64,000 nucleotides of DNA from an uncultured Anaerolineales bacterium (GTDB lineage: Bacteria; Chloroflexota; Anaerolineae; Anaerolineales; UBA4823), in assembly GCA_937928795.1 (NCBI GenBank), contig CALFWB010000066.1, positions 1 through 64,000 on the forward strand, read 5' to 3'. Numbering within the stretch: position 1 is the first letter of the stretch; the number at the start of each line of letters is the position of its first letter. Below are positions 52,542 to 61,070 of the stretch, in pieces. The notes under the pieces were generated by a model. It saw nothing but the letters and a program-made list of their open reading frames with translations, did no database searches and had not been told where the DNA came from. Position numbers and translations under genes: made by a program.

Positions 52542-53075
52542 GTGGGTCGGCTTTATCGCTTTTGGCAGTTTTGGAGCGCCTTGCGGGCGAAGACAGAAGA
52601 AGAAGATCGAGAATTGGTCGAGCGGCTTCTGACCCCGTCACTCGTTTATCTATTTGATCGTCTTGAGCGCTCTGAGAAAGCTCATGCCATCAGGGTATGC
52701 CAAAAATTGATTGAACAAGGTGAAGGGGATGAGCTTTTGCTTTCCGCAGCCTTACTCCACGATATTGGGAAAATCCGCTATCGATTAAGGCTTTGGGAAA
52801 GGGTGTGGATTGTTCTTTTCAGGTGGTTTTCAAGAAAGTTGGGGATAAAATTAAGATTGAAAGATCAGGATTTGTCAAAGGTTTCATGGTGGCAACGACC
52901 CTTATTGGTAGGGCAATTTCACCCGATCTGGGGTGCAGAGTTGTTGCGTGAGCAAGGAGTCAATGAGCAAATCGTTTGGTTGGTGCAACATCATCAGGAT
53001 CATGAAGAGCTTGATTTTGTCTTACCCGAAGCAACGAAGTTAAGTAAATTGCAGAAAGTGGATCAGGTGAGCTAA
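52542..53075 (+). CDS. HD-domain phosphohydrolase
   Basis: 177 aa from GTG 52542, 3 bp after the protease stop. HD motif SAALLHDIGKIRYRLRLWE near residue 68, with a preceding His in KAHAIRVCQ and later histidines in QFHPIWGAELL and VQHHQDHEE; together these form the metal site of HDOD/HD-GYP-like small phosphohydrolases. Amphipathic aromatic stretch VWIVLFRWFSRKL near 87-100 may touch the membrane. Substrate (nucleotide or cyclic nucleotide) unknown. Confidence 0.8.
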   Translation: MGRLYRFWQFWSALRAKTEEEDRELVERLLTPSLVYLFDRLERSEKAHAIRVCQKLIEQGEGDELLLSAALLHDIGKIRYRLRLWERVWIVLFRWFSRKLGIKLRLKDQDLSKVSWWQRPLLVGQFHPIWGAELLREQGVNEQIVWLVQHHQDHEELDFVLPEATKLSKLQKVDQVS

Positions 53076-53085
53076 GGAGAAGTCG

Positions 53086-54078
53086 ATGATTATTACGATT
53101 ATTGGATTGGGAAAGATCGGTTGTTCTTTGGGGTTAGCGCTAGGGGAAAAAGCGGGAGACATTCAACGAATCGGGCACGACCGAGAGATAAATGCAGCTC
53201 AAGAGGCGAAAAGGGTAGGGGCAATTGATGCCTATGCAATCAATCTTCATCAAGCGGTGCAGGATGCTGACGTTGTCTTTTTGGCGCTGCCGTTTGATCA
53301 AATTCGAGAGACCGTTCAACAGATTGCACAGGACTTAACACCAGGCGCAGTTGTCATCGATCTAAGCCCTGCAAAACAGAAGGTCTCCGAATGGATGGGG
53401 AGTCTACTACCCCCGAATCGGTATTATATCGGCTGGAATCTTGCCATTAACCCTGCTTATCTTCAAGATACAAGCAAAGGGGTAAGCGCTGCAAGGCGAG
53501 ACTACTTTTACCAAGGGGTCGTGGCTGTCACTGCACCGCCCGGCATGCCGGCTGAGGTTTATGACCTGATGGGGGGATTAATTCATAGGATCGGGTCGCA
53601 GCCATTGTTTGCGGACATGATCGAAATGGACGGTGTGCTAGCCGAAGCGCAGGTCATCCCGCAATTGCTTTCGGCTTTGATGGTTTATACGCTCGCCCGT
53701 CAACCCGGTTGGCGAGAGGCGCGCAAATTTGCCGCCCAAGACTTTTGGGAAATGGGACTGCCAATTGCGAAGTCAACCTCAGCGGCGGAATTGTCACACA
53801 CCTTATCTGCCAATCGAGAAACAGTAGAGCGGTTAATCAATGACTTGCTCACAGTGTTGGTTGAGTGGCGTGAACAAATTCACAACGGTGAAGTTGAGGG
53901 GTTAACCCAGAGCCTACTCGATGCACAACAACGATTTGAGCAATGGCAAACAGAACGGATGGCAGCAAACTGGGTTTTGGAAGAAAGCGGCATTCGGCGC
54001 GAAGACCTGCCAACTTCTAGGGAGGTCTTTGGGCGATTAGTGGGTTTGGGGAATCGGAAAAGGGATCGAAATAAGTGA
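53086..54078 (+). CDS. Prephenate dehydrogenase-like (TyrA fold) protein lacking catalytic histidines
   Basis: 330 aa. N-terminal NAD(P) Rossmann domain ([19 protein letters not shown]) and a helical C-terminal dimerisation domain as in TyrA. The two catalytic sites of real prephenate dehydrogenases, GHPM(A/F)G and the SHLPH histidine region, are replaced by [13 protein letters not shown] and [12 protein letters not shown]. So it probably does not oxidise prephenate. It may be an NAD(P) enzyme of related beta-hydroxyacid type. Between an HD protein and Kbl in one operon. Confidence 0.7.
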   Translation: MIITIIGLGKIGCSLGLALGEKAGDIQRIGHDREINAAQEAKRVGAIDAYAINLHQAVQDADVVFLALPFDQIRETVQQIAQDLTPGAVVIDLSPAKQKVSEWMGSLLPPNRYYIGWNLAINPAYLQDTSKGVSAARRDYFYQGVVAVTAPPGMPAEVYDLMGGLIHRIGSQPLFADMIEMDGVLAEAQVIPQLLSALMVYTLARQPGWREARKFAAQDFWEMGLPIAKSTSAAELSHTLSANRETVERLINDLLTVLVEWREQIHNGEVEGLTQSLLDAQQRFEQWQTERMAANWVLEESGIRREDLPTSREVFGRLVGLGNRKRDRNK

Positions 54079-54094
54079 GATGAGGAGGTCTAAA

Positions 54095-55276
54095 ATGACA
54101 AGCGCCTTGACTTGGATAGGAGATGAAATCCAGAATCTCAAAGCAGCGGGATTATATAACCGCATCCGCACGCTGAGCTCCCCGCAAGGAGCGTGGTTGG
54201 TTGTGGATGGCAAAAAGGTCTTGAATTTCTGTTCAAACAATTATTTGGGCTTAGCCAACCATCCCAAAGTAGTGCAGGCGGCCCAAGCTGCGATGGAGAA
54301 GTACGGAGTCGGGCCGGCCGCAGTGCGCACGATTGCCGGCACCATGGATTTACATATCGAATTGGAAAAACGCTTGGCGGCTTTCAAAGGGGTGGAAGCA
54401 GCGATTACCTTCCAGTCTGGTTTCAATGCCAACCTAGCTACCATACCTGCATTAGTTGGCAAGGAAGATGTTATCTTTTCCGATGAACTTAACCATGCCA
54501 GCATCATCGATGGTTGTCGCCTATCGGGGGCAAAGATCGTGCGTTACAACCATTGCGATCCGCAGGATTTGGACAAAGCTTTGTTTGAGGAACGGCGCAA
54601 CCACCCGCGCGCCTTAGTGGTCACCGATGGTGTCTTCAGCATGGATGGTGACATTGCCCCGCTTGATCAGATTTATGAGGTTGCTAGAAAGCACGATGCA
54701 ATCCTGATGGTGGATGATGCGCATGGCGAAGGAGTGCTCGGCAAAGGTGGGCGGGGAATTGTTGACCACTATGACTTGCATGGCAAAGTTGATATCGAAG
54801 TTGGCACACTATCGAAAGCCTTTGGGGTGGTTGGCGGTGTTGTGGCAGGGAATGGCTTGATTGTCGAATGGCTGAGACAGCGTGCTCGTCCCTTTTTGTT
54901 TTCCTCGGCCATGACAGTTCCGGATACGGCAGCTTGCTTGGCTAGCCTTGAAATTTTGGAGAGTTCAACCGAATTAGTGGACCGCCTTTGGGAAAACACG
55001 CGGTTCTTCAAGGACGAGATGCGCAAAGTCGGTTTTGATTTGGGGAAGAGTGTGACACCCATTACCCCGGTGATGTTAGGTGAGGCCCCCTTGGCTCAAG
55101 AGTTCAGTAAAGCCTTGTTTGAAGAGGGTGTTTTTGCCATGGCAATTGGATTCCCAACAGTCCCGCGCGGTAAAGCGCGCATTCGCGTGATGATCTCGGC
55201 GGCTCACCAGCAAGAAGACTTGGAACGCGGTTTGGAGATTTTCACTAAGGTCGGAAAAAAATTGAGTGTGATCTAA
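54095..55276 (+). CDS. kbl: Glycine C-acetyltransferase (2-amino-3-ketobutyrate CoA ligase)
   Basis: 393 aa from ATG 54095, with GAGGAGGT 5 bp ahead; the earlier ATG 54080 contains that site. Alpha-oxoamine synthase fold: [45 protein letters not shown] and the PLP lysine in [12 protein letters not shown]. It cleaves 2-amino-3-oxobutyrate with CoA to glycine and acetyl-CoA, the second step of threonine breakdown. No threonine dehydrogenase is adjacent, so an alternative serine-palmitoyl or KAPA-type role cannot be ruled out, though the sequence is Kbl-like. Confidence 0.9.
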   Translation: MTSALTWIGDEIQNLKAAGLYNRIRTLSSPQGAWLVVDGKKVLNFCSNNYLGLANHPKVVQAAQAAMEKYGVGPAAVRTIAGTMDLHIELEKRLAAFKGVEAAITFQSGFNANLATIPALVGKEDVIFSDELNHASIIDGCRLSGAKIVRYNHCDPQDLDKALFEERRNHPRALVVTDGVFSMDGDIAPLDQIYEVARKHDAILMVDDAHGEGVLGKGGRGIVDHYDLHGKVDIEVGTLSKAFGVVGGVVAGNGLIVEWLRQRARPFLFSSAMTVPDTAACLASLEILESSTELVDRLWENTRFFKDEMRKVGFDLGKSVTPITPVMLGEAPLAQEFSKALFEEGVFAMAIGFPTVPRGKARIRVMISAAHQQEDLERGLEIFTKVGKKLSVI

Positions 55277-55277
55277 C

Positions 55278-55508
55278 TTAACTGCGGTCGGCAAAAGGAT
55301 CGACCAAGGGGTTGGTTCCCGACCAAACACAGCCGGCATGTTCATCGTAGTTGCAGATCGTACCATGCGAGCAGCGATGGGCAAGCACGCGCGGCGGCGT
55401 ATCGGGCATCCATTCGGGTGGATAGACAACTTCGACCTCAAACTGTACGTCGCAGCCAGCTTGATTGCAAAAACGGGTCTTATAGATTTCCCAAACTCGC
55501 ATTGCCAT
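55278..55508 (-). CDS. Small Cys/His-rich protein, unknown
   Basis: 76 aa with GGAGG 7 bp before ATG 55508. Cys at 14, 19, 46, 52 and 60 and His at 44, 48 and 57, in RFCNQAGCD, LAHRCSHGTICNYDE and HAGCVWSG, suggest a zinc-binding or disulphide-bonded fold. No signal peptide. Its stop lies 1 bp from the convergent kbl stop. Real because of the ribosome site, the open frame and the ordered Cys pattern; I do not recognise the family. Confidence 0.65.
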   Translation of the reverse strand: MAMRVWEIYKTRFCNQAGCDVQFEVEVVYPPEWMPDTPPRVLAHRCSHGTICNYDEHAGCVWSGTNPLVDPFADRS

Positions 55509-55559
55509 ACGATACCTCCAAGAGCATCAGACTCAATGATAAATGGATTATATGACTCT

Positions 55560-55670
55560 ACTGCAAAAACATTGAATTCTCACCACGAATACACAGAGTC
55601 ACGAAGTTCTTCTTCATTATCACCTCGGTGCCTCCGTGTCTCTGTGGTTTGATTTTGACCTTTTTGCAGT
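55560..55670. repeat. Palindromic intergenic repeat (CACAGAG/CTCTGTG type)
   Basis: Outer arms ACTGCAAAAA (55560-55569) and TTTTTGCAGT (55661-55670) are perfect complements. Inside, CACCACGAATACACAGAG and the reverse complement of CTCCGTGTCTCTGTGGT (about 55633-55649) pair imperfectly. Sequences with CACAGAGACACGGAGG-like arms recur between genes in many bacteria and archaea. No coding capacity. With 55671-55816, which shows only a weak A/T-rich promoter region, it fills the space before the AMMECR1 gene. Confidence 0.7.
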
Positions 55671-55816
55671 GAACTCATTATATTTTATTGCAAGCAATTT
55701 GCAAAGTGCAGGGTGTCATGTAATATCCTGACAAAATTCGTCTACTTCGACAGAACAGTTCCTTTGACTTTATTTTTGTCGGCAAGTATGGTTTAATGAA
55801 TTTGAAGGAGGATCAT

Positions 55817-56404
55817 ATGGAAATCCGTGATCTGAACGACGAGGAGAAAAAATATCTACTGAAAGTCGCCCGTCGGGCATTGGAAGAGCAGTTCGGAATT
55901 AAGTCGCCGCATGAATTACCTCCTCCTTCAGAATCCTTGCTGCAACCTGCAGCAACCTTTGTGACCCTGACCATTCAGGGCGAGTTAAGGGGGTGTGTTG
56001 GCGCGCTAGAAGCTTATCAGCCTCTAATCGAAGATGTGAAAGAGCACGCCCTTGCGGCTGCGTTTCAAGATTTCCGCTTTCCTCCGCTAACTAAGGAAGA
56101 ATTACCTTTGATTGAGATCGAAATCTCAGTTCTTACCAAACCACAACATATAGACTACAACCAACCACTTGATCTGCCAAGTTTGCTGAAACCTTACGAG
56201 GATGGGGTTGTATTATCTTGGCGGGGCAGAAGAGCTACGTTTTTACCCCAAGTGTGGCACAAAATCTCCGATCCGAGGGAATTTCTCGATCATTTGTGTA
56301 TGAAAATGGGCACCGACCCTCATCTTTGGCGCAGAGAAGTTTTAAGTGTTTCGATTTATCATGTGATCGAATTTCGGGAAAGAGAATACCTTAGAGCTGA
56401 GTAA
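55817..56404 (+). CDS. AMMECR1-domain protein (AmmeMemoRadiSam system A-like)
   Basis: 195 aa from ATG 55817 with AAGGAGG 7 bp ahead (an earlier in-frame ATG at 55796 contains this site). The family hallmark LRGCVG is in IQGELRGCVGALEAYQPL. FQDFRFPPLTKEELPLIEIE and ISVLTKP follow, as does the C-terminal LPQVW. Often encoded with Memo and radical SAM genes, which are absent here, so the role (proposed RNA or cell-surface modification) is open. Its end overlaps the convergent DarA-like gene by 14 bp. Confidence 0.92.
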   Translation: MEIRDLNDEEKKYLLKVARRALEEQFGIKSPHELPPPSESLLQPAATFVTLTIQGELRGCVGALEAYQPLIEDVKEHALAAAFQDFRFPPLTKEELPLIEIEISVLTKPQHIDYNQPLDLPSLLKPYEDGVVLSWRGRRATFLPQVWHKISDPREFLDHLCMKMGTDPHLWRREVLSVSIYHVIEFREREYLRAE

Positions 56405-56657
56405 ATTGAGCAATGTTTAGCACAAAGATTGTTGCTCTTTTCATGTCGCTTTCTTGTGGCCGAGTGGTGTGTTCGCGGATGATTTTTAATGCTTCCTGAA
56501 GGCGATCGTCTTCAACACCAATCATCAACGTTGTTGACCCTTTACGAAGGAAGCCCCCCGTTGACGCCACTTGAGTCACCCGATAATCAGCACCAATCAA
56601 TGCTTGACAGACGGCTTCGTTATCTACATCCCTGATAATGGCAATAATGAGTTTCAT
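56391..56657 (-). CDS. Cyclic-di-AMP receptor-like protein (DarA/PstA, DUF970)
   Basis: 88 aa. PII-like fold with MKLIIAIIRDVDNEAVCQAL, the DarA signature QVASTGGFLRKGSTTLMIGV, and a C-terminal FVLNI strand. This loop binds cyclic di-AMP in Firmicutes DarA (about 109 aa), but the large flexible loop is shorter here. Probably a c-di-AMP or nucleotide-sensing trimer. Starts 3 bp after the paralogue's stop, so the two are co-expressed. Confidence 0.85.
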   Translation of the reverse strand: MKLIIAIIRDVDNEAVCQALIGADYRVTQVASTGGFLRKGSTTLMIGVEDDRLQEALKIIREHTTRPQESDMKRATIFVLNIAQFTQL

Positions 56658-56660
56658 GGT

Positions 56661-57002
56661 TTAGAGCTCCTCATACGATTCGATGGGGATAAAGAAGACG
56701 GTTGCTCCCCCGATTGTGATTGGTGTGGAGACTGGAATAGGAAGCGGAGTTCCTTCTAACGGCGTGGCGATGTATTCAATGCGTTCATGGCAATAAGTGT
56801 GAATAATGTCTAAAAAGGATTGGACTTCTGTCTCTGGAACTCGGACGAGCAGCGTGCTATTTCTTTTGCCTAATAACGCCCCGTGTGTGGAGATGCTAAC
56901 CAGATCAAAGCCAGCTTTTTGAAGAGCATCACAGGCTCTTCTTTCATCCTGACTTTGTACGATGGCAATCGCGAGATAGATTTGATCGCTTTGGGATATC
57001 AT
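56661..57002 (-). CDS. Second DarA/PstA-like protein, divergent
   Basis: 113 aa. Same fold as the next gene: IYLAIAIVQSQDERRACDAL, then SISTHGALLGKRNSTLLVRV in place of TGGFLRxGNTT, then a long loop (LEGTPLPIPVSTPITIGG) and GATVFFIPIESYEEL, the DarA C-terminal pattern. It keeps the long loop that its neighbour lacks but has lost the Gly-Gly-Phe of the ligand loop. The two may form a mixed trimer or read different ligands. Confidence 0.75.
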   Translation of the reverse strand: MISQSDQIYLAIAIVQSQDERRACDALQKAGFDLVSISTHGALLGKRNSTLLVRVPETEVQSFLDIIHTYCHERIEYIATPLEGTPLPIPVSTPITIGGATVFFIPIESYEEL

Positions 57003-57217
57003 GAGTTCTTAGCATCTGAAAGATTGTTCTCTAAGACTAAGACAGATGAATCAATTTTACCGTAGGAGCGTAGAAAAATGGAGGAAAGAATCAGAAACAA
57101 ATTTGGATTTAGGATGGGCGGGATGATTGAACCAGAACGAATTCTGGGTTGGTGTGTTCTAAAAATGAAGAGTTTCAGTAGCTTGTGCTAGAATAGATTA
57201 GGCTAAAGGAGCAAACC

Positions 57218-57688
57218 TTGAATGAGAAATTAGAAATTCGTGGTCGTTATTTTGAAGAGTTTGTCGTAGGACAATCCTATACCAGCGTTGGTAGGACGAT
57301 TACCGAGCACGATGTGCTAACTTTCGCCGGTTTATCCGGTGATTATAATCAGATTCACACCGACTCCGAATTCGCTAAGACAACTCCTTATGGGCAACGA
57401 ATTGCTCATGGGCTTTTGGGTTTAGCAATTGCGAGTGGTTTAGCGATGAGGACGGGCATTCTCGAAGGCACTGTTCTTGCATTTCGAGAGATAGAAGAAT
57501 GGAAATTTATCAAGCCTGTGTTTATTGGCGATACCCTTCAGGTTGAAATGCGAGTCGTTGAAGTAAAAGCCTTGCCCCGACTGGGTGGAGGAATGGTTTC
57601 CATCCAAGTTGATGTGATCAATCAAAGGGCCGAATCGGTAATGAAAGGAAAGTGGTTGGTGCTCGTTGCCTCTAAACCACAACCATAA
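57218..57688 (+). CDS. MaoC-like hot-dog hydratase/dehydratase
   Basis: 156 aa from TTG 57218, with AAGGAG 7 bp ahead. Hot-dog fold with the hydratase-2 motif FAGLSGDYNQIHTDSEFA (Asp and His catalytic), followed by RIAHGLLGLAIASGL. MaoC-domain enzymes hydrate enoyl-CoAs or related thioesters. Ten bp before the PBP gene, likely co-transcribed with it. The 215 bp before it contain no supported gene. Confidence 0.88.
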   Translation: MNEKLEIRGRYFEEFVVGQSYTSVGRTITEHDVLTFAGLSGDYNQIHTDSEFAKTTPYGQRIAHGLLGLAIASGLAMRTGILEGTVLAFREIEEWKFIKPVFIGDTLQVEMRVVEVKALPRLGGGMVSIQVDVINQRAESVMKGKWLVLVASKPQP

Positions 57689-57697
57689 GGAGCAAAG

Positions 57698-60600
57698 ATG
57701 AGTGAGCCACTTAGTTCTCCTTCTGATCAGGACGCCGCAAAGCGCTTTCGACGGTTGTTATCAGAAGGAGAAGACGAAACATCAGAAGCCTCATCACTCG
57801 AGAGTTTGACGACCGGTAAACTTAGCCGTCATCCTACAGGTGAGCCGGAACGAACGGGCGGATGGTTTGAGGAGATCGAGCCGCCTGGAGAAAGCGAGCC
57901 TTCTCCAGCCGAGGATTTCGTTGGAGAAGGAGAAGGCAAAGGCGAGCAAGAAGAAGAGACGAAACTTCGCGAGCCGCCCCCACCGGAATTCGGCAGCACT
58001 CCACCTCATCCTTCCCCGCCAATTGGCACCTATGGCTTACCCTTGCCGCGGCGGATTACCGAAACCGATTCCGATGCCACCCGAGTAGCTCCACGCACCA
58101 GAGCCTCGGAGGCGACACGAGTTCACCCTGTCTCCCCGGATCCTACCAGAGTTAATCCCCTAAAATCAAACCGGCCTGCTCAGTCTGTGTCTCGAACGCA
58201 ATTCTCTCAAACCGGGGAACGGCCTCCTTCAATGACCTCACAAAAGGTTTTAGAACCGCCCAATAAGCAGGAAGGCAAATTTGATTGGAGTATTGTCAGC
58301 GGTTGTTTTGTACGGAGTTTCGTCTTGGCCTTATTTGGGGGTGTCATCTTAACTGTGTGCTTATTCTCGATTATGCTCATTCAGTATTTCCGTATTCTGC
58401 AAGAACTGCCCGATATTGAAAATCTGCGTGAGCGGGCATCAAAATTTGAAACGACCCGTATCCTTGATCGAAACGGAAACGTTCTTTATGAGATCCTTGA
58501 TCCGAACGCGGGGCGGCGGACTTACGTTCCACTTGAGAGAATTTCGCCTTATCTGGTGGCTGCCACGATTGCTACCGAGGATAAGGAATACTACAATCAT
58601 CCTGGCTACGATGTCTTCGCTATCTTTCGCGCCTTTTATCAAAATCTGAGTAGTGGGGATACGGTATCTGGAGCATCGACAATTACCCAGCAGTTAGCGC
58701 GCAATTTGCTTTTTAGCCCTGAAGAACGCAGTAATCGATCCTATCAACGCAAAGTGCGTGAAGCCATTTTGGCGGCTGAATTAACGCGGCGCTATTCCAA
58801 GGACGAGATTTTGGAGATTTATCTCAATGAAAATTACTATGGCAATCTTGCCTACGGCGTTGAGGCAGCCGCGGAAACCTACTTTCGGACGACAGCCGAT
58901 AAGCTCACCTTGGCGCAAGCAGCCTTTCTTGCGGGGTTGCCTCAAGCCCCTTCGATATACGATATCTACACCAACCGAGAGGCGACTCTAAAGCGGTTTA
59001 GTGATGTTTTAGTCCTGATGTATCGCGTCAGTCAAGAGCAGGGTTGTATTTATGTGAGTAACTCTCCTCAACCCGTATGTGTTGATCCGGTAACTGCGAC
59101 GAAGGCACGCGAGGAAATCCTCAACTACACTTTTCCCTCTCCGAATATTCCCATGAAGCATCCGCATTGGGTGAATTATATTCGCCAGCAATTGGAAGCG
59201 GAATACGATGTCCAGACCATCTACCGCTCTGGGTTTTCGGTTTATACCACTTTAGATAGTGAGCTGCAGCAAATTGCGGAGCGTTTGGTCAAAGAACAGG
59301 TAAGCCGCTTGCGAGAGAAAAACGTGAAGAGTGGGGCTTTAGTGGCAATTCACCCTCCGACTGGAGAAATCTTGGCAATGGTCGGATCAGCCGATTTTGA
59401 AGATGAAACCATTGATGGACAGGTGAATATGGCAATTAGCCCGCGCCAGCCGGGTTCCTCGATCAAACCCATCACCTATCTTGCGGCTTTTGAGAAGGGT
59501 TGGACTCCAGCCACTCTGATTTGGGATGTCCCTTCGGAGTTCCCTCCTTCGGGACGCCCTGAAGACCCGCGTCCGCCCTATAAACCGGTCAACTACGATG
59601 AGAGATTTCACGGTCCGGTAACCGTTCGCGCAGCTTTAGCGAACTCTTATAACGTGCCGGCAGTAAAGGCGCTGCAATTTGTTGGTATCTATGATGATCC
59701 ACTGATTCCCGGTGAAGATGGATTTCTGGCGATGGCGAGGAGGTTGGGCATTACAACTTTAACTCGCGAGGATTATGGCTTATCGCTGACGTTGGGCGGT
59801 GGGGACGTTACGCTCTTAGAACTGACAAATGTGTATGCTATTCTGGCAAACATGGGACGAAAGACGCCCTTGATTTCCATTACGAAGATCTTTGATCACG
59901 AGGGTAATGTGGTCTATGAAGCGCCGCGAGGTCCCGTTCAGCAGGTGCTGCGCCCAGAGCATGTTTTCCTCATCACTTCGATATTATCGGATAACGAGGC
60001 GAGAGCGCCAATGTTTGGCAGGGACTCGCCCTTGAACTTGCCGTTTCCGGCTGCAGCTAAGACAGGGACGACCAATGATTTCCGCGATAATTGGACGCTT
60101 GGATACACGCCAGATTTAGCAGTGGGTGTCTGGGTGGGAAATGCGGACTACACCCCGATGAGCGATGTCAGTGGCATCAGCGGGGCTGCTCCAATTTGGT
60201 CGGCTTTTATGCAACAGGCTGTACCAAGGGTTGCAGGAGGGAAAGTTACCCCGTTTGTGCGCCCAGCAGGCATTGTGGATCGGATTATCTGTGCTGTTTC
60301 TGGCACAGAGCCCTCGCAGTGGTGTCCGAAGCAGACGACAGAAATCTTTGCTGCTGATCAACCTCCTCTTCCCAAGGAGGAAGATTTATGGCAAATGGCG
60401 CAAATTGACACCTGGACCGGCCTAAAGGCATCCTCAGCCTGTTCGGATTTTACCAAAGAGGAGTTTGTCCTCAATGTGACCGATCCGTTTGCAAAAAAGT
60501 GGATTCAAAAAGACCCAGAAGGCAAAAAGTGGGCGGAACGGAACGGCTTTGAGAAGAAGATCCGCTTTGCGCCAGAACGGGAATGCAAATCCGATGATCC

Positions 60601-61048
60601 ACGTCCGAAGCTGGATTTCATCTCCCCGCGCAATGGGGATACCTTGACGAACCCACTGGTGGAGATTTATCTCTTGGCCGATGCTACTCAATGGTTTAAG
60701 TCCTTTCAACTTGACTTTGGCATTGGCGCCGATCCAAAAGAGTGGACGACCATTGTAAAGCGGAACAACCCCGCCCAACCTAACGATCCGGCGGCAAGTT
60801 GGGAAGTGATGGATTTGCCCAGTGGTTTAGTGACCCTGCGCTTAACGGTCTTTAGTGAGAAGGATACTTACTCAGAAAAGAAAATTCAAGTGATCCTTCA
60901 AGTGCCGACACCCACGCCTACTTTTACGTCAACACCGACTGAAACACCCATACCAACGCAAACCCCTACACCAACCTTTACCCCAACGATTACGGCAACA
61001 CCTTCACCCACAGCAACTGAAACACCGACTTTGACCCCCACACCCTGA
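57698..61048 (+). CDS. Class A penicillin-binding protein with long disordered N- and C-terminal tails
   Basis: 1116 aa, far above the usual 650-850. Residues 1-200: acidic, proline-rich, cytosolic, with three spaced (A/P)TRV motifs (near 126-152). Helix at about 205-230. GT51 transglycosylase at about 250-430 (ATEDKEYYNHPGYD; GASTITQQLARNLLF). Transpeptidase with SSIK (about 587), NSYNVP and AAKTGTTNDFRDNW (about 787). A beta-rich module at about 965-1068 (PKLDFISPRNGDTL), then a Thr/Pro tail from about 1069. It polymerises and cross-links peptidoglycan. All catalytic residues are present. Confidence 0.93.
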   Translation: MSEPLSSPSDQDAAKRFRRLLSEGEDETSEASSLESLTTGKLSRHPTGEPERTGGWFEEIEPPGESEPSPAEDFVGEGEGKGEQEEETKLREPPPPEFGSTPPHPSPPIGTYGLPLPRRITETDSDATRVAPRTRASEATRVHPVSPDPTRVNPLKSNRPAQSVSRTQFSQTGERPPSMTSQKVLEPPNKQEGKFDWSIVSGCFVRSFVLALFGGVILTVCLFSIMLIQYFRILQELPDIENLRERASKFETTRILDRNGNVLYEILDPNAGRRTYVPLERISPYLVAATIATEDKEYYNHPGYDVFAIFRAFYQNLSSGDTVSGASTITQQLARNLLFSPEERSNRSYQRKVREAILAAELTRRYSKDEILEIYLNENYYGNLAYGVEAAAETYFRTTADKLTLAQAAFLAGLPQAPSIYDIYTNREATLKRFSDVLVLMYRVSQEQGCIYVSNSPQPVCVDPVTATKAREEILNYTFPSPNIPMKHPHWVNYIRQQLEAEYDVQTIYRSGFSVYTTLDSELQQIAERLVKEQVSRLREKNVKSGALVAIHPPTGEILAMVGSADFEDETIDGQVNMAISPRQPGSSIKPITYLAAFEKGWTPATLIWDVPSEFPPSGRPEDPRPPYKPVNYDERFHGPVTVRAALANSYNVPAVKALQFVGIYDDPLIPGEDGFLAMARRLGITTLTREDYGLSLTLGGGDVTLLELTNVYAILANMGRKTPLISITKIFDHEGNVVYEAPRGPVQQVLRPEHVFLITSILSDNEARAPMFGRDSPLNLPFPAAAKTGTTNDFRDNWTLGYTPDLAVGVWVGNADYTPMSDVSGISGAAPIWSAFMQQAVPRVAGGKVTPFVRPAGIVDRIICAVSGTEPSQWCPKQTTEIFAADQPPLPKEEDLWQMAQIDTWTGLKASSACSDFTKEEFVLNVTDPFAKKWIQKDPEGKKWAERNGFEKKIRFAPERECKSDDPRPKLDFISPRNGDTLTNPLVEIYLLADATQWFKSFQLDFGIGADPKEWTTIVKRNNPAQPNDPAASWEVMDLPSGLVTLRLTVFSEKDTYSEKKIQVILQVPTPTPTFTSTPTETPIPTQTPTPTFTPTITATPSPTATETPTLTPTP

Positions 61049-61070
61049 TCAATCCTTCAAGGAGTTAGTG

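Noticed and set aside
57078-57191. 37-codon ORF with TAGGAG ahead
   Set aside because: Spacing is loose, the protein has no recognisable features, and it overlaps the likely promoter of the MaoC gene.
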